This document shows positions 1-6,845 of a DNA stretch of 10,914 nt, piece after piece (the first letter of the stretch is position 1; the number at the start of each line of letters is the position of its first letter). Source of the DNA: Actinomycetes bacterium (GTDB lineage Bacteria > Actinomycetota > Actinomycetes > Actinomycetales > Cellulomonadaceae); contig JAEZAR010000023.1 in the NCBI GenBank assembly GCA_023430425.1, positions 1 to 10,914 on the forward strand. Direction: 5' to 3'. The position numbers were made by a program, and so were the translations under genes. Under the pieces are notes generated by a model that saw only the letters and a list, made by a program, of their open reading frames with translations, did no database searches and was not told where the DNA came from.

Positions 1-1
1 C

Positions 2-355
2 GCCGGCCACACCGCGGCGCGCGCCTGGCCGACTGCTCCTCGCCCGGTGGCGGCCGACGACCTGCTGCCGGAGCGGGTGCTCGTCGGTGACGCCGTCGCA
101 CGGCGCACGCTGGTCCAGGACGTCTACCGGCCGCTCGCGGCCGCCGGCGGGTCGCTCCTGGAGACCCTGGCGGCCCACGCCGAGCACGGGCGCTCGCTCG
201 AGGCCGCCGCGCGCGTCCTCTACGTCCACCCCAACACCGTCCGGTACCGGCTGCGCAAGATCGCCGAGGTCACCGGGTGGGACCCCCTCGACCCGCGCGA
301 GGGCTACGTCCTGCAGACGGCGCTGGCGCTCGGCCGCCTCGACGGGGACTCCTGA
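2..355 (+). CDS. fasR: FasR-like PucR-family transcriptional regulator, C-terminal part (5' end outside window)
   Basis: This is the last 117 codons of a gene that enters from the left edge; the frame is open from base 2, so the GTG at 47 is only internal. The visible part ends in a PucR-type C-terminal helix-turn-helix domain. It has the pattern LLETLAAHAEHG, then SLEAAARVLYVHPNTVRYRLRKI, then LQTALALGRL, where VHPNTVRYRL is the recognition-helix signature of this family. The gene lies 108 bp upstream of fabD on the same strand. In Streptomyces coelicolor the gene in this position is FasR, a PucR-like activator of the fabD-fabH-acpP-fabF operon, so a regulator of fatty acid synthesis is the natural reading. 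The N-terminal sensing region is not in the window and any ligand is unknown. Family assignment is firm; the FasR role is inferred from synteny. Confidence 0.88.
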   Translation, partial: AGHTAARAWPTAPRPVAADDLLPERVLVGDAVARRTLVQDVYRPLAAAGGSLLETLAAHAEHGRSLEAAARVLYVHPNTVRYRLRKIAEVTGWDPLDPREGYVLQTALALGRLDGDS

Positions 356-390
356 GGCACGGCCAGCGCGCCCGCACCCTTGTAGGGAGG

Positions 391-420
391 GCACAAGGAG
401 TCCGTCGGACCTTGGTGTGC
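391..420. repeat. Imperfect 30-bp inverted repeat in the fasR-fabD gap, candidate regulator site
   Basis: Outer arms GCACA (391-395) and TGTGC (416-420) and inner arms GTCCG (400-404) and CGGAC (406-410) are perfect inverted repeats around base 405. AAGG (395-398) and CCTT (410-413) add a slightly offset pair. It lies between the regulator stop and fabD, where FasR would be expected to bind. It could instead fold as RNA. No T-tract follows, so a classical terminator is less likely. Function is inference. Confidence 0.5.
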
Positions 421-421
421 G

Positions 422-442
422 TCGGAGGCCGGTGACCTCCGA
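422..442. repeat. Perfect 7-bp inverted repeat with 7-nt spacer upstream of fabD
   Basis: TCGGAGG (422-428) and CCTCCGA (436-442) are exact reverse complements separated by ccggtga. It starts one base after the 391-420 repeat and ends 21 bp before the fabD start, so it would overlap or flank the promoter. It is a candidate operator or leader hairpin; which one cannot be told from sequence. Confidence 0.5.
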
Positions 443-451
443 GGGGTTCGG

Positions 452-457
452 CACAGT
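452..457 (+). promoter_or_regulatory. Candidate -10 element for a leaderless fabD transcript
   Basis: CACAGT lies six bases before the GTG start of fabD, the spacing expected if transcription begins at the start codon. It keeps A2 and T6 of the actinobacterial TAnnnT consensus but has C at position 1. The nearest purine-rich stretch (GAGGGG, 441-446) is 17 nt from the GTG, too far for a normal ribosome binding site. The same arrangement occurs before the small gene at 10575. Confidence 0.35.
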
Positions 458-463
458 GGTCGG

Positions 464-1438
464 GTGCTCGCCGTCGTCTGCCCCGGCCAGGGGTCCCAGT
501 CCCCGGGCTTCCTGCGACCGTGGCTGGAGCTGCCCGGGACGGCGGAGCGGCTCGCCGGGTTCTCCGAGGCCGCGGGCGTCGACCTCGTGCGTCACGGCAC
601 CGAGTCCGACGCGACGACGATCCGCGACACCGCTGTCGCGCAGCCCCTCATCGTCGCCGCCTCGCTCGTCGCCCTCCGCGCCCTTCTCGACGGACGCGCG
701 GCCGTCGACGTCGTCGACGCGACCGCCGGCCACTCCGTCGGCGAGCTCGCGGCCGCGGCGGTGGCGGGCGTTCTCGACGACGCGGACGCCGTCGGGCTCG
801 TCGCGCACCGCGCACGGAGCATGGCCGCGGCGGCCGCCCTCGAGCCCACCGGGATGAGCGCGGTGGTCGGGGGCGACCTCGAGGCCGTCCTGTCGGCGAT
901 CGAGGCGGTCGGCCTGTACGCCGCCAACGTCAACGGCGGCGGTCAGGTCGTGGCCGCGGGGGCGCTCGACGCCCTCGCCGCTCTCGCCGGCGACCCGCCC
1001 CCGCGGACGCGGGTGGTCCCGCTCCAGGTGGCGGGCGCGTTCCACACCCCCTACATGCAGCCCGCCCAGGAGGAGTTCGCACCCGTCGCGGCGAGCTGGC
1101 CGGCGCACGACCCCGCGCTGCCCCTGCTGTCCGACGCCGACGGGAGCGTGTACCCGGCGCACCACGGGTGCCCGTTCGGCCGCGGCAAGGACGTCCTGCG
1201 GCGCCTCGCCGAGCAGGTCGTCGCCCCGGTCCGCTGGGACCTGTGCCAGCAGACCCTGGCCGGCATCGGAGTGACGGGTCTGGTCGAGCTCGCCCCGGCG
1301 GGCATCCTGACCGGGCTCGCCCGGCGCGCGCTCCCGGGCGTGGAGACGGTGGCCCTGTCCACCCCCGCGGACCTCGACGCCGCACGCGACCTGGTCCGGC
1401 GGCACACCACCCCGCGCACCGAGGAGGCCCCGGCGTGA
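464..1438 (+). CDS. fabD: Malonyl-CoA:acyl carrier protein transacylase FabD
   Basis: A 324-residue cytoplasmic acyltransferase that moves malonyl groups from CoA to the ACP phosphopantetheine, supplying extender units for fatty acid synthesis. The N-terminal PGQGSQ motif (residues 7-12) forms the oxyanion side. The nucleophile is Ser91 in GHSVGE, His194 in GAFHTPYM is the partner base, and Arg116 in AHRARSM fits the malonyl-carboxylate-binding arginine. Length is close to the usual ~310. The GTG start is chosen because the conserved MLAVVCPGQGSQ N-terminus begins there; no good ribosome binding site precedes it, which suggests a leaderless message. It is the first gene of fabD-fabH-acpP-fabF, and its stop overlaps the fabH start. 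Expression is probably controlled by the upstream FasR-like protein (inference). Confidence 0.96.
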   Translation: MLAVVCPGQGSQSPGFLRPWLELPGTAERLAGFSEAAGVDLVRHGTESDATTIRDTAVAQPLIVAASLVALRALLDGRAAVDVVDATAGHSVGELAAAAVAGVLDDADAVGLVAHRARSMAAAAALEPTGMSAVVGGDLEAVLSAIEAVGLYAANVNGGGQVVAAGALDALAALAGDPPPRTRVVPLQVAGAFHTPYMQPAQEEFAPVAASWPAHDPALPLLSDADGSVYPAHHGCPFGRGKDVLRRLAEQVVAPVRWDLCQQTLAGIGVTGLVELAPAGILTGLARRALPGVETVALSTPADLDAARDLVRRHTTPRTEEAPA

Positions 1439-2436
1439 CGCGCCCCGTCCTGACCCAGAGCACCGGACCTGCGGCGACCCGCATCCTCGGCATCGGGGGC
1501 GTCCGCGGCGAGCGCGTCGTCGCGAACGACGAGGTGGCCGGGCCGATCGACTCCTCGGACGAGTGGATCCGACAGCGCACCGGCATCGTGACCCGCCGAC
1601 GCGCCGACGCCGCGACCGACGTCGTCGACCTCGCGGAGGCCGCTGCCCGTGCCGCCGTCGAGCACGCCGGGCTCGTCCCCGCCGACGTCGACGCCGTCAT
1701 CCTGGCGACCACCACGTACTTCCACCAGACGCCGTCGGCCGCCGCCCTCGTCGCCGACCGGATCGGCGCGGTGCCCGCGGCCGCCTACGACGTGTCCGCC
1801 GCCTGCGCGGGGTACACGTACGCGATCGGCCAGGCCGACGCCCTCGTGCGCGCCGGGGCGGCGCAGCACGTGCTCGTCATCGGGGCGGAGAAGATGAGCG
1901 ACTTCGTCGACCCGACGGACCGCTCGATCTCCTTCCTCCTGGGCGACGGCGCGGGCGCCGTCGTGATCGGGGCGTCCGACACGCCGGGTATCGGACCGAC
2001 CGTGTGGGGATCGGCGGGCCAGGGGCACCTCATCCGGCAGACCGCCTCCTGGAAGGAGGCGTTCGAGTCCCGCGCCGAGTGGCCCACGCTGCGCCAGGAG
2101 GGTGCCAGCGTCTTCAAGTGGGCCGTCTGGCAGATGGCCCCGGTGGCGGACAAGGCGATGGCGGCGGCGGGCGTGACGGCCGACGACATCGAGGCGTTCA
2201 TCCCGCACCAGGCGAACATGCGGATCATCGACCAGATGGTCAAGCAGCTGCACCTGCCCGATCGCGTGGTCGTCGGTCGCGACATCGCCGACACCGGCAA
2301 CACGTCCGCCGCGTCCATCCCGCTCGCCGCGGAGCGGCTGCTCCGCGAGGGCCAGGTGGCCAGCGGTGCCCTGGCGCTGCAGATCGGGTTCGGCGCCGGG
2401 CTCGTCTACGCGGCGCAGGTCGTCGCGCTCCCCTGA
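1435..2436 (+). CDS. fabH: Beta-ketoacyl-ACP synthase III FabH
   Basis: A 333-residue thiolase-fold enzyme that condenses an acyl-CoA primer with malonyl-ACP to begin each fatty acid chain. The Cys-His-Asn triad is visible: Cys124 in SAACAGYTYA, His258 in IPHQAN and Asn289 in DTGNTSAAS. The C-terminal GFGAGLVYAA ends as in the family. Start choice: the GTG at 1435 shares GTGA with the fabD stop and has GAGGAGG at 1421-1427, seven bases upstream, indicating translational coupling; the frame stays open far upstream but that part is antisense-like shadow within fabD. In Gram-positive actinobacteria FabH usually accepts branched-chain primers; primer preference is not readable here. acpP follows after 76 bp. 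Confidence 0.96.
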   Translation: MTRPVLTQSTGPAATRILGIGGVRGERVVANDEVAGPIDSSDEWIRQRTGIVTRRRADAATDVVDLAEAAARAAVEHAGLVPADVDAVILATTTYFHQTPSAAALVADRIGAVPAAAYDVSAACAGYTYAIGQADALVRAGAAQHVLVIGAEKMSDFVDPTDRSISFLLGDGAGAVVIGASDTPGIGPTVWGSAGQGHLIRQTASWKEAFESRAEWPTLRQEGASVFKWAVWQMAPVADKAMAAAGVTADDIEAFIPHQANMRIIDQMVKQLHLPDRVVVGRDIADTGNTSAASIPLAAERLLREGQVASGALALQIGFGAGLVYAAQVVALP

Positions 2437-2512
2437 GACCCTGACCTCGGGCCCCGTCGGGCGCCCGCCACCGCCGGGTCACCCGACCCACCACCACGAG
2501 GAGAAGAGAACG

Positions 2513-2761
2513 ATGGCGTACAGCGAGCAGGAGATCCTGGACGGCCTGGCCGAGATCGTCAGCGAGGAGACCGGGCTCCCGACCGACTCCGTCTCGCGGG
2601 AGAAGTCGTTCACCGACGACCTGGACATCGACTCCCTGTCGATGATGACGATCGTGACGCTCGCGGAGGAGAAGTTCTCCGTCCGCATCCCCGACGACGA
2701 GGTCAAGAACCTCACCACGGTCGGCGACGCGGTGTCGTACATCGACCGCGCCCAGGCCTGA
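2513..2761 (+). CDS. acpP: Acyl carrier protein
   Basis: An 82-residue acidic carrier that holds growing acyl chains on a 4'-phosphopantetheine arm. The attachment serine is Ser41 in DLDIDSLSMM, matching the DSL motif at the start of helix II. Helix I (residues 4-19) and the C-terminal helix ending VGDAVSYIDRAQA are typical. Length is normal (about 75-85). The ATG is supported by GAGGAGAAG nine bases upstream (from 2498). It sits between fabH and fabF, so it serves FabD, FabH and FabF directly. A long hairpin follows in the gap before fabF and could leave acpP message more abundant than fabF (inference). Confidence 0.97.
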   Translation: MAYSEQEILDGLAEIVSEETGLPTDSVSREKSFTDDLDIDSLSMMTIVTLAEEKFSVRIPDDEVKNLTTVGDAVSYIDRAQA

Positions 2762-2771
2762 CCGGCCGTCA

Positions 2772-2804
2772 GCGGTGCCGGCGGCCCCCGGCCGCCGGCA
2801 CCGC
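2772..2804 (+). promoter_or_regulatory. Strong intercistronic hairpin between acpP and fabF (attenuator, partial terminator or mRNA stabiliser)
   Basis: GCGGTGCCGGCGG (2772-2784) and CCGCCGGCACCGC (2792-2804) are perfect 13-bp reverse complements with a 7-nt gap (one or two more C-G pairs are possible inside). No T-tract follows, and the same operon continues, so partial termination or 3'-end protection of acpP RNA is more likely than full termination. A second smaller stem (GGCACC 2806-2811, GGTGCC 2817-2822) follows at once and shares the same arm sequences, so alternative pairings are possible. Confidence 0.6.
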
Positions 2805-2843
2805 CGGCACCCCCGCGGTGCCCGCGACCCTGGAGGAGACAAC

Positions 2844-4085
2844 GTGACCGCACCCGAGGTCGTCATCACGGGAATGGGCGCGACGACGCCCCTCGGCGGC
2901 GACGTGCCCAGCACCTGGGCCGCCGCCCTCAGGGGCGAGTCCGGCGCGCGCACGCTCGACAACGACTGGGCGGCCACCTACGACATCCCCGTCGACTTCG
3001 CGGCCCGGCTCAAGGTGGACCCGGCCGACGTGCTGGCGCGCCCGGAGCTCAAGCGGATGGACCCCTCCGCGCAGTACGCCGTCGTGGCGCTGCGCGAGGC
3101 GTGGGCCGACGCGGGTGCGCCCGACGTCGACCCCGTGCGCCTCGGTGCCGTGGTCTCGTCCGGCATCGGCGGCATCTGGACGACGCTCGACGCCTGGGAC
3201 ACCCTGCGGGAGAAGGGGGCGCGGCGCGTGCTGCCGATGACCGTGCCCATGCTGATGCCGAACTCCCCCGCCGCCTACGTCGAGCTCGAGCTGGGCGCCC
3301 AGGCGGGCGCCCACGCGCTCGTGTCGGCGTGCGCCTCGGGCGCGGAGGCGATCGGCTACGGGGTCGAGATGATCAGGACCGGTCGGGCCGACGTCGTCGT
3401 GGCCGGCGGGACGGAGGCGGCGATCCACCCCATGCCGCTGGCCGCCTTCGCGGCCTCCCGGACCCTGTCCACGCGCAACGACGACCCCGCGGGCGCCTCC
3501 CGGCCCTACGACGTCGAGCGCGACGGGTTCGTCCTGGGCGAGGGCGCCGGCATCGTCGTGCTGGAGAGCGCGGCGCACGCGGCCGCCCGCGGGGCTCGGG
3601 TGCACGCGAGGATCGGCGGCGTCGGGCTGTCGGCGGACGGCTACCACATCACCTCCCCCGAGCCCGAGGGTCGCGGGCAGATCGCGGCGATGCGCGCCGC
3701 GCTCGACGACGCCGGCGTCGCGCCCGAGGACGTCGCGCACGTCAACGCGCACGCCACGTCCACGGTCGTCGGGGACCTCATCGAGGCGCGCAGCGTCCGG
3801 GCGGTCCTGGGCGCCGCGGCGGACGGGGTCGCGCTGTCGGCGACCAAGTCGATGACCGGTCACCTGCTCGGCGGCGCGGGCGCGGTGGAGACGATCCTCA
3901 CCGTGCTGGCGCTCCGCGAGCGCACGGCCCCGCCGACGATCAACGTCTCCCGGCCGGACCCCGAGCTCGCGCTGGACCTGGTCCGCGACACCCCGCGGCC
4001 GCTCCGCGCCGGCCAGCTCGCGGCGATCAACAACTCGTTCGGCTTCGGCGGCCACAACGTGGCGCTCGTGCTGACCACGGCCTGA
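2844..4085 (+). CDS. fabF: Beta-ketoacyl-ACP synthase II FabF
   Basis: A 413-residue condensing enzyme that elongates acyl-ACP with malonyl-ACP, forming ketoacyl-ACP and CO2 in the cytoplasm. The Cys-His-His triad is at Cys163 (SACASGAEAIG), His303 (NAHATST) and His340 (TKSMTGHLLGGAG), the same numbering as E. coli FabF. The N-terminal VITGMGATTPLG and C-terminal NNSFGFGGHN motifs are intact. The GTG start follows GGAGGAG (2832-2838) with five bases between and gives the conventional N-terminus. It is the last gene of the operon and is separated from acpP by 82 bp holding strong hairpins. The next gene is convergent. Confidence 0.96.
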   Translation: MTAPEVVITGMGATTPLGGDVPSTWAAALRGESGARTLDNDWAATYDIPVDFAARLKVDPADVLARPELKRMDPSAQYAVVALREAWADAGAPDVDPVRLGAVVSSGIGGIWTTLDAWDTLREKGARRVLPMTVPMLMPNSPAAYVELELGAQAGAHALVSACASGAEAIGYGVEMIRTGRADVVVAGGTEAAIHPMPLAAFAASRTLSTRNDDPAGASRPYDVERDGFVLGEGAGIVVLESAAHAAARGARVHARIGGVGLSADGYHITSPEPEGRGQIAAMRAALDDAGVAPEDVAHVNAHATSTVVGDLIEARSVRAVLGAAADGVALSATKSMTGHLLGGAGAVETILTVLALRERTAPPTINVSRPDPELALDLVRDTPRPLRAGQLAAINNSFGFGGHNVALVLTTA

Positions 4086-4106
4086 CACCGCACCCGGCCG
4101 GCAGCA

Positions 4107-4148
4107 CCGCCCCCGTCGCCGCGGAGGTGCACGTGCGGGTGGGGGCGG
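4107..4148. terminator. Candidate terminator hairpin in the convergent fabF/DUF3145 gap
   Basis: CCGCCCCC (4107-4114) pairs with GGGGGCGG (4141-4148) across 26 nt, and GCACC (4104-4108) can alternatively pair with GGTGC (4126-4130). The position between two convergent stop codons (4085 and 4165) fits shared termination. The long loop and absent T-tract make this uncertain. Confidence 0.35.
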
Positions 4149-4164
4149 GCTGGGGTGGCGTCCC

Positions 4165-4665
4165 TCAGCCGACGCGGTGCAGCCAGCGCACGGGCGCGCC
4201 GGCCCCCGCGTACCGGAACGGCTCCAGCTCGTCGTCCCACGCCTGCCCGAGCGCGAGCTCGAGCTCGCGCTGCAGGCGGCTCGCGTCGTCGGCATGCTCG
4301 AGCGCGGCACGGATGCGGTCCTCGGGCACGAGCACGTTGCCGTGCACGTCCGTGACCGCGTGGAAGATGCCGAGGTCGGGCGTGTGGCTCCACCGTCCGC
4401 CGTCGGCGCCGTGGCTCGGCTCCTCCGTGACCTCGTAGCGCAGGTGCGCCCACCCGCGCAGGGCCGACGTCAGGCTCGCTCCCGTGCCCTGGGCGCCCTG
4501 CCAGGAGTGCTCCGCGCGGAACATGCCGGGGGCCGCGGGCTGCTCGGTCCAGTCCAGCGTCAGGCGCGCTCCGAGCACGCCTCCGGCCGCCCACTCGACG
4601 TGCGGGCACAGCGCGCGGGGCGCCGAGTGCACGAAAAGGACGCCGCGGGTGATGGCACCGGCCAT
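4165..4665 (-). CDS. DUF3145 family protein, conserved beside fatty acid synthase genes
   Basis: A 166-residue soluble protein of unknown function. The N-terminus TRGVLFVHSAPRALCPHVEWAAGGVLG (residues 6-32) and C-terminus PFRYAGAGAPVRWLHRVG, with RWSHTPDLGIFHA between them, are the recognisable conserved blocks of DUF3145. No signal peptide or membrane helix is seen; several conserved His, Cys and Trp residues (His13, Cys20, His22, Trp25) are notable. The ATG at 4665 is preferred over upstream starts because GGAGGA lies about six bases before it and the conserved block begins at once. It is convergent with fabF, a linkage also found in other actinobacteria such as Streptomyces, which suggests a role connected to lipid synthesis, though this is only guilt by association. 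def lies 142 bp upstream on the same strand. Confidence 0.85.
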   Translation of the reverse strand: MAGAITRGVLFVHSAPRALCPHVEWAAGGVLGARLTLDWTEQPAAPGMFRAEHSWQGAQGTGASLTSALRGWAHLRYEVTEEPSHGADGGRWSHTPDLGIFHAVTDVHGNVLVPEDRIRAALEHADDASRLQRELELALGQAWDDELEPFRYAGAGAPVRWLHRVG

Positions 4666-4791
4666 GTCAGTCCTCCGCTCGGTCGAGGTTCGTCTTCCCC
4701 AACGACCTCGGTTCGAGCCGGACTGCGACGCGGTCCTGCGGCGTGCTGGGACAAGCATGCCCGACGAACGGGCCGCGGGCCAGGAGGATCG

Positions 4792-4803
4792 CCGCCCGGG
4801 CGG
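4792..4803. repeat. 12-bp perfect palindrome just downstream of def
   Basis: CCGCCCGGGCGG begins five bases after the def stop codon (minus strand) and is flanked by GATC on both sides (4787-4790 and 4806-4809). It may help end the def transcript or separate it from the DUF3145 gene, but the stem would be short (four pairs with a CCGG loop) and no T-tract follows. Confidence 0.3.
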
Positions 4804-4807
4804 AGGA

Positions 4808-5299
4808 TCAGCCGAGCTGCTCCCGGATGGCGCGCATGGCCTTGGTGCGCTCGGCGCGCTCGAGGCGGTCCAGGAACAGCTTGCCGTCGAGGTGGTCGCA
4901 CTCGTGCTGCAGGCAGCGGGCCATGAGCTCCGTGCCCTCGACGACGACCTCCTTGCCGTCCAGGTCGATGCCCACGACCCGGGCGTACCACGCGCGCTTG
5001 GTCGGGAACCACAGCCCGGGGACGGACAGGCAGCCCTCGTCGCCGTCCTGGTACTCGTCCTCCGAGACCTCGACGAGGCGCGGGTTGAGCACGTACCCGA
5101 TCTCGTCGTCGATGTTCCAGGAGAACGCCCGGAGCCCGACGCCGATCTGGTTGGCCGCGAGGCCCGCCCGCCCCTCCGCGTCGACGGTCTCGAGCAGGTC
5201 CTCGACCAGCGCCTTCACGCGTGCGTCGCGGTCGCGGACCGGTTCGCACGGGGTGCGCAGGACGGGGTCGCCGACGACGCGGATGTCACGCATGGCCAT
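4808..5299 (-). CDS. def: Peptide deformylase
   Basis: A 163-residue metalloenzyme that removes the formyl group from the N-terminal methionine of nascent proteins at the ribosome. All three family motifs are present: motif [10 protein letters not shown] (residues 45-53), motif [10 protein letters not shown] (88-95) and motif [12 protein letters not shown] (131-139). Metal ligands are Cys90, His132 and His136, with Glu133 as catalytic acid/base. One oddity is that the first glycine of the textbook GxGLAAxQ is Arg44. The ATG at 5299 is favoured by AAGGA about seven bases upstream; a second ATG two codons in (5293) is possible. Length is normal for a bacterial deformylase. It is divergent from the YtxH-like gene and upstream of the DUF3145 gene. 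Confidence 0.95.
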   Translation of the reverse strand: MAMRDIRVVGDPVLRTPCEPVRDRDARVKALVEDLLETVDAEGRAGLAANQIGVGLRAFSWNIDDEIGYVLNPRLVEVSEDEYQDGDEGCLSVPGLWFPTKRAWYARVVGIDLDGKEVVVEGTELMARCLQHECDHLDGKLFLDRLERAERTKAMRAIREQLG

Positions 5300-5458
5300 G
5301 CCGTCATCCTTCCACGACGCGGGCCGGCGACCGGCGCGCCACGGGCGGTGCAAGATCGACTCCGTGCGACGTCCGGCGCGCGGTCGCGACGACGGCGACC
5401 TAGGCTCGTGAGCAGGCCAGCCCCGGTCAGGGGCCCACGGGAACAGGAGGAGTCTCGG

Positions 5459-5809
5459 ATGCGGACGAAGGCAGCTTTCCTCGTCGGCGGTGCGATCGGG
5501 TACGTGCTGGGGACGCGCGCCGGCCGCGAGCAGTTCGAGAAGATCCGCGCGCAGGCCCAGAAGATGTGGGAGGACCCGCGCGTCCAGAGCACGGTCTCCG
5601 ACGTGGAGCACCGGGCCACGTCCCTGGTCAAGGAGAAGGGCCCGGAGATCAAGGACAAGGTCACCGGCGCCGTCCGCTCGGCCGGGGAGACCGTCCGCTC
5701 CCGCGTGGGCGACGGCGGGGACACCGGCCCCGGCGACACCGCCGGCACCACGTCCACCACCGGCATGGGGTCGACCGACGGCTCGACGCCGCCCAGCAGC
5801 AGCTACTGA
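5459..5809 (+). CDS. YtxH-like small single-pass membrane protein
   Basis: A 116-residue protein with a glycine-rich N-terminal membrane segment (about residues 5-19) ending in the [11 protein letters not shown] signature common in actinobacterial YtxH-type proteins. An amphipathic, charged helical region (about 20-80, with alternating Lys/Glu) follows, then a low-complexity tail rich in Gly, Thr and Ser that ends PPSSSY. Function is unknown; relatives are often described as general-stress or envelope-associated. The ATG is set by AGGAGGAG (5445-5452) six bases upstream; the long open frame upstream overlaps def antisense and is not coding. TAGGCT at 5401-5406 is a possible -10 without a clear -35. 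The gene is divergent from def and ends in a strong terminator. Confidence 0.82.
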   Translation: MRTKAAFLVGGAIGYVLGTRAGREQFEKIRAQAQKMWEDPRVQSTVSDVEHRATSLVKEKGPEIKDKVTGAVRSAGETVRSRVGDGGDTGPGDTAGTTSTTGMGSTDGSTPPSSSY

Positions 5810-5845
5810 GCCCTGCGGGTCGCGGGCGTCCGTGATCCGGAGGAC

Positions 5846-5891
5846 GGACGAGCGCCGCCGGCGCCCCTCGGGGCACCGGCGGCGCTCGTCC
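5846..5891. terminator. Bidirectional intrinsic terminator hairpin
   Basis: A perfect 16-bp stem (5846-5861 with 5876-5891, core GAGCGCCGCCGG / CCGGCGGCGCTC) continues after one mismatch into GCCC/GGGC. It lies between the convergent stops of the YtxH-like gene (5809) and the second permease (5904), so it can serve both strands. No T-run is present, as is usual for high-GC actinobacterial terminators. Confidence 0.85.
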
Positions 5892-5903
5892 TGTACGGGG
5901 CCC

Positions 5904-6845
5904 CTACTTGATTCCGGTGGTGGCGATCCCCTTGACCAGGTACCGCTGGCCGATGAGGAAGGCCAGGAACAGGGGCAGCAGGGAGACCACGGACATCGCG
6001 AACATCGCGCCGTAGTTCGACGTCGACTGCGCGTCGACGAAGCCCTTGAGCGCGACCGACACCGTGAAGTTGTCCCGGGTGCGCAGGTAGATGAGCGGCC
6101 CGAAGAAGTCGCCCCAGGTCCAGATGAAGGTGAAGATCGCCGTCGTCGCGAGGGCGGGCACCATGAGGGGCAGCGTGATCTGCAGGAACATCCGGGGGTG
6201 CCCGGCCCCGTCGATCCGCGCGGCCTCGAACAGCTCCTTGGGCAGCGCCCGGATGAACTGCACCATGAGGAACACGAAGAACGCGTCGGTCGCGAGGAAC
6301 TTCGGGACGATGAGCGGGAGGAACGTCTCGAGCCACCCGAGCTCGCGGAAGATGATGAACTGCGGGACCAGCACGACGTGGAACGGCAGCATGATCGTCG
6401 CGAGCATGATGGCGAAGAACGCGTTGCGGCCCCAGAACCTCAACCGCGCGAACGCGTAGGCCGCGAGCGAGCAGGACACGAGGTTCCCGATGATCGCGCC
6501 GACGACGATGATCAGCGAGTTCGTGAGGAACCGGCTGAACGGAAGCCCCTGGGCGTCCCAGCCGTGGACGTAGTTGTCGAGGCTGAGGCCGCCGGTGAAG
6601 ATCGAGAGGTCGCGGAAGATCTCGGAGTTCGGCTTGAGCGAGGACACCACCAGCCAGATCAGCGGGTAGATCATCACGAGGGAGAGCGCGACCAGACCCA
6701 GGTGCTTGAGCACGCTGCGCGTCGCGCCGTAACCCCGTCCGCGTGGCTCGGGGGCCGGTTCGGCGGGCAGCCCTCGGGCCGCCTGTGCGGTGGTGATGTC
6801 GCCTGCGGGGCGAGGGAGCATGGCGCTGCCGGTCTCAGTCGTCAT
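5904..6845 (-). CDS. Carbohydrate ABC transporter permease, MalG type (CUT1)
   Basis: A 313-residue inner-membrane permease forming half of the sugar channel. It has a ~40-residue Pro/Ala/Arg-rich cytoplasmic N-terminus and about six hydrophobic segments. The ATPase-docking EAA loop is at residues 207-215 (EAARIDGAG), followed by [12 protein letters not shown]. The end, [14 protein letters not shown], is the usual C-terminus of MalG-like permeases, which end close after VKG. The ATG at 6845 lies inside the last codons of the upstream permease (11-bp overlap), with no good ribosome binding site, so translation is probably coupled. It is second in the two-gene permease operon and pairs with the other permease and the binding protein. 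Substrate is a sugar or oligosaccharide by family, identity unknown. Confidence 0.92.
   Translation of the reverse strand: MTTETGSAMLPRPAGDITTAQAARGLPAEPAPEPRGRGYGATRSVLKHLGLVALSLVMIYPLIWLVVSSLKPNSEIFRDLSIFTGGLSLDNYVHGWDAQGLPFSRFLTNSLIIVVGAIIGNLVSCSLAAYAFARLRFWGRNAFFAIMLATIMLPFHVVLVPQFIIFRELGWLETFLPLIVPKFLATDAFFVFLMVQFIRALPKELFEAARIDGAGHPRMFLQITLPLMVPALATTAIFTFIWTWGDFFGPLIYLRTRDNFTVSVALKGFVDAQSTSNYGAMFAMSVVSLLPLFLAFLIGQRYLVKGIATTGIK

Noticed and set aside
520..1434. Open frame running through fabD in another phase and continuing into fabH
   Set aside because: The translated part over fabD is almost all Arg, Gly and Pro with no domain; only the portion from the GTG at 1435 is FabH. Long empty frames are common at this GC content.
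2769..4310. 513-codon open frame antisense to fabF
   Set aside because: Arg/Gly-rich translation without any recognisable motif, exactly opposite a gene with an intact catalytic triad.
4710..4719. GGTTCGAGCC, similar to a tRNA T-arm
   Set aside because: No matching T-stem, anticodon arm or acceptor stem around it.
4484..5458. Upstream extension of the YtxH-like gene through def and the DUF3145 gene
   Set aside because: No domain in the extension, which is antisense to two well-supported genes; a strong ribosome binding site places the real start at 5459.
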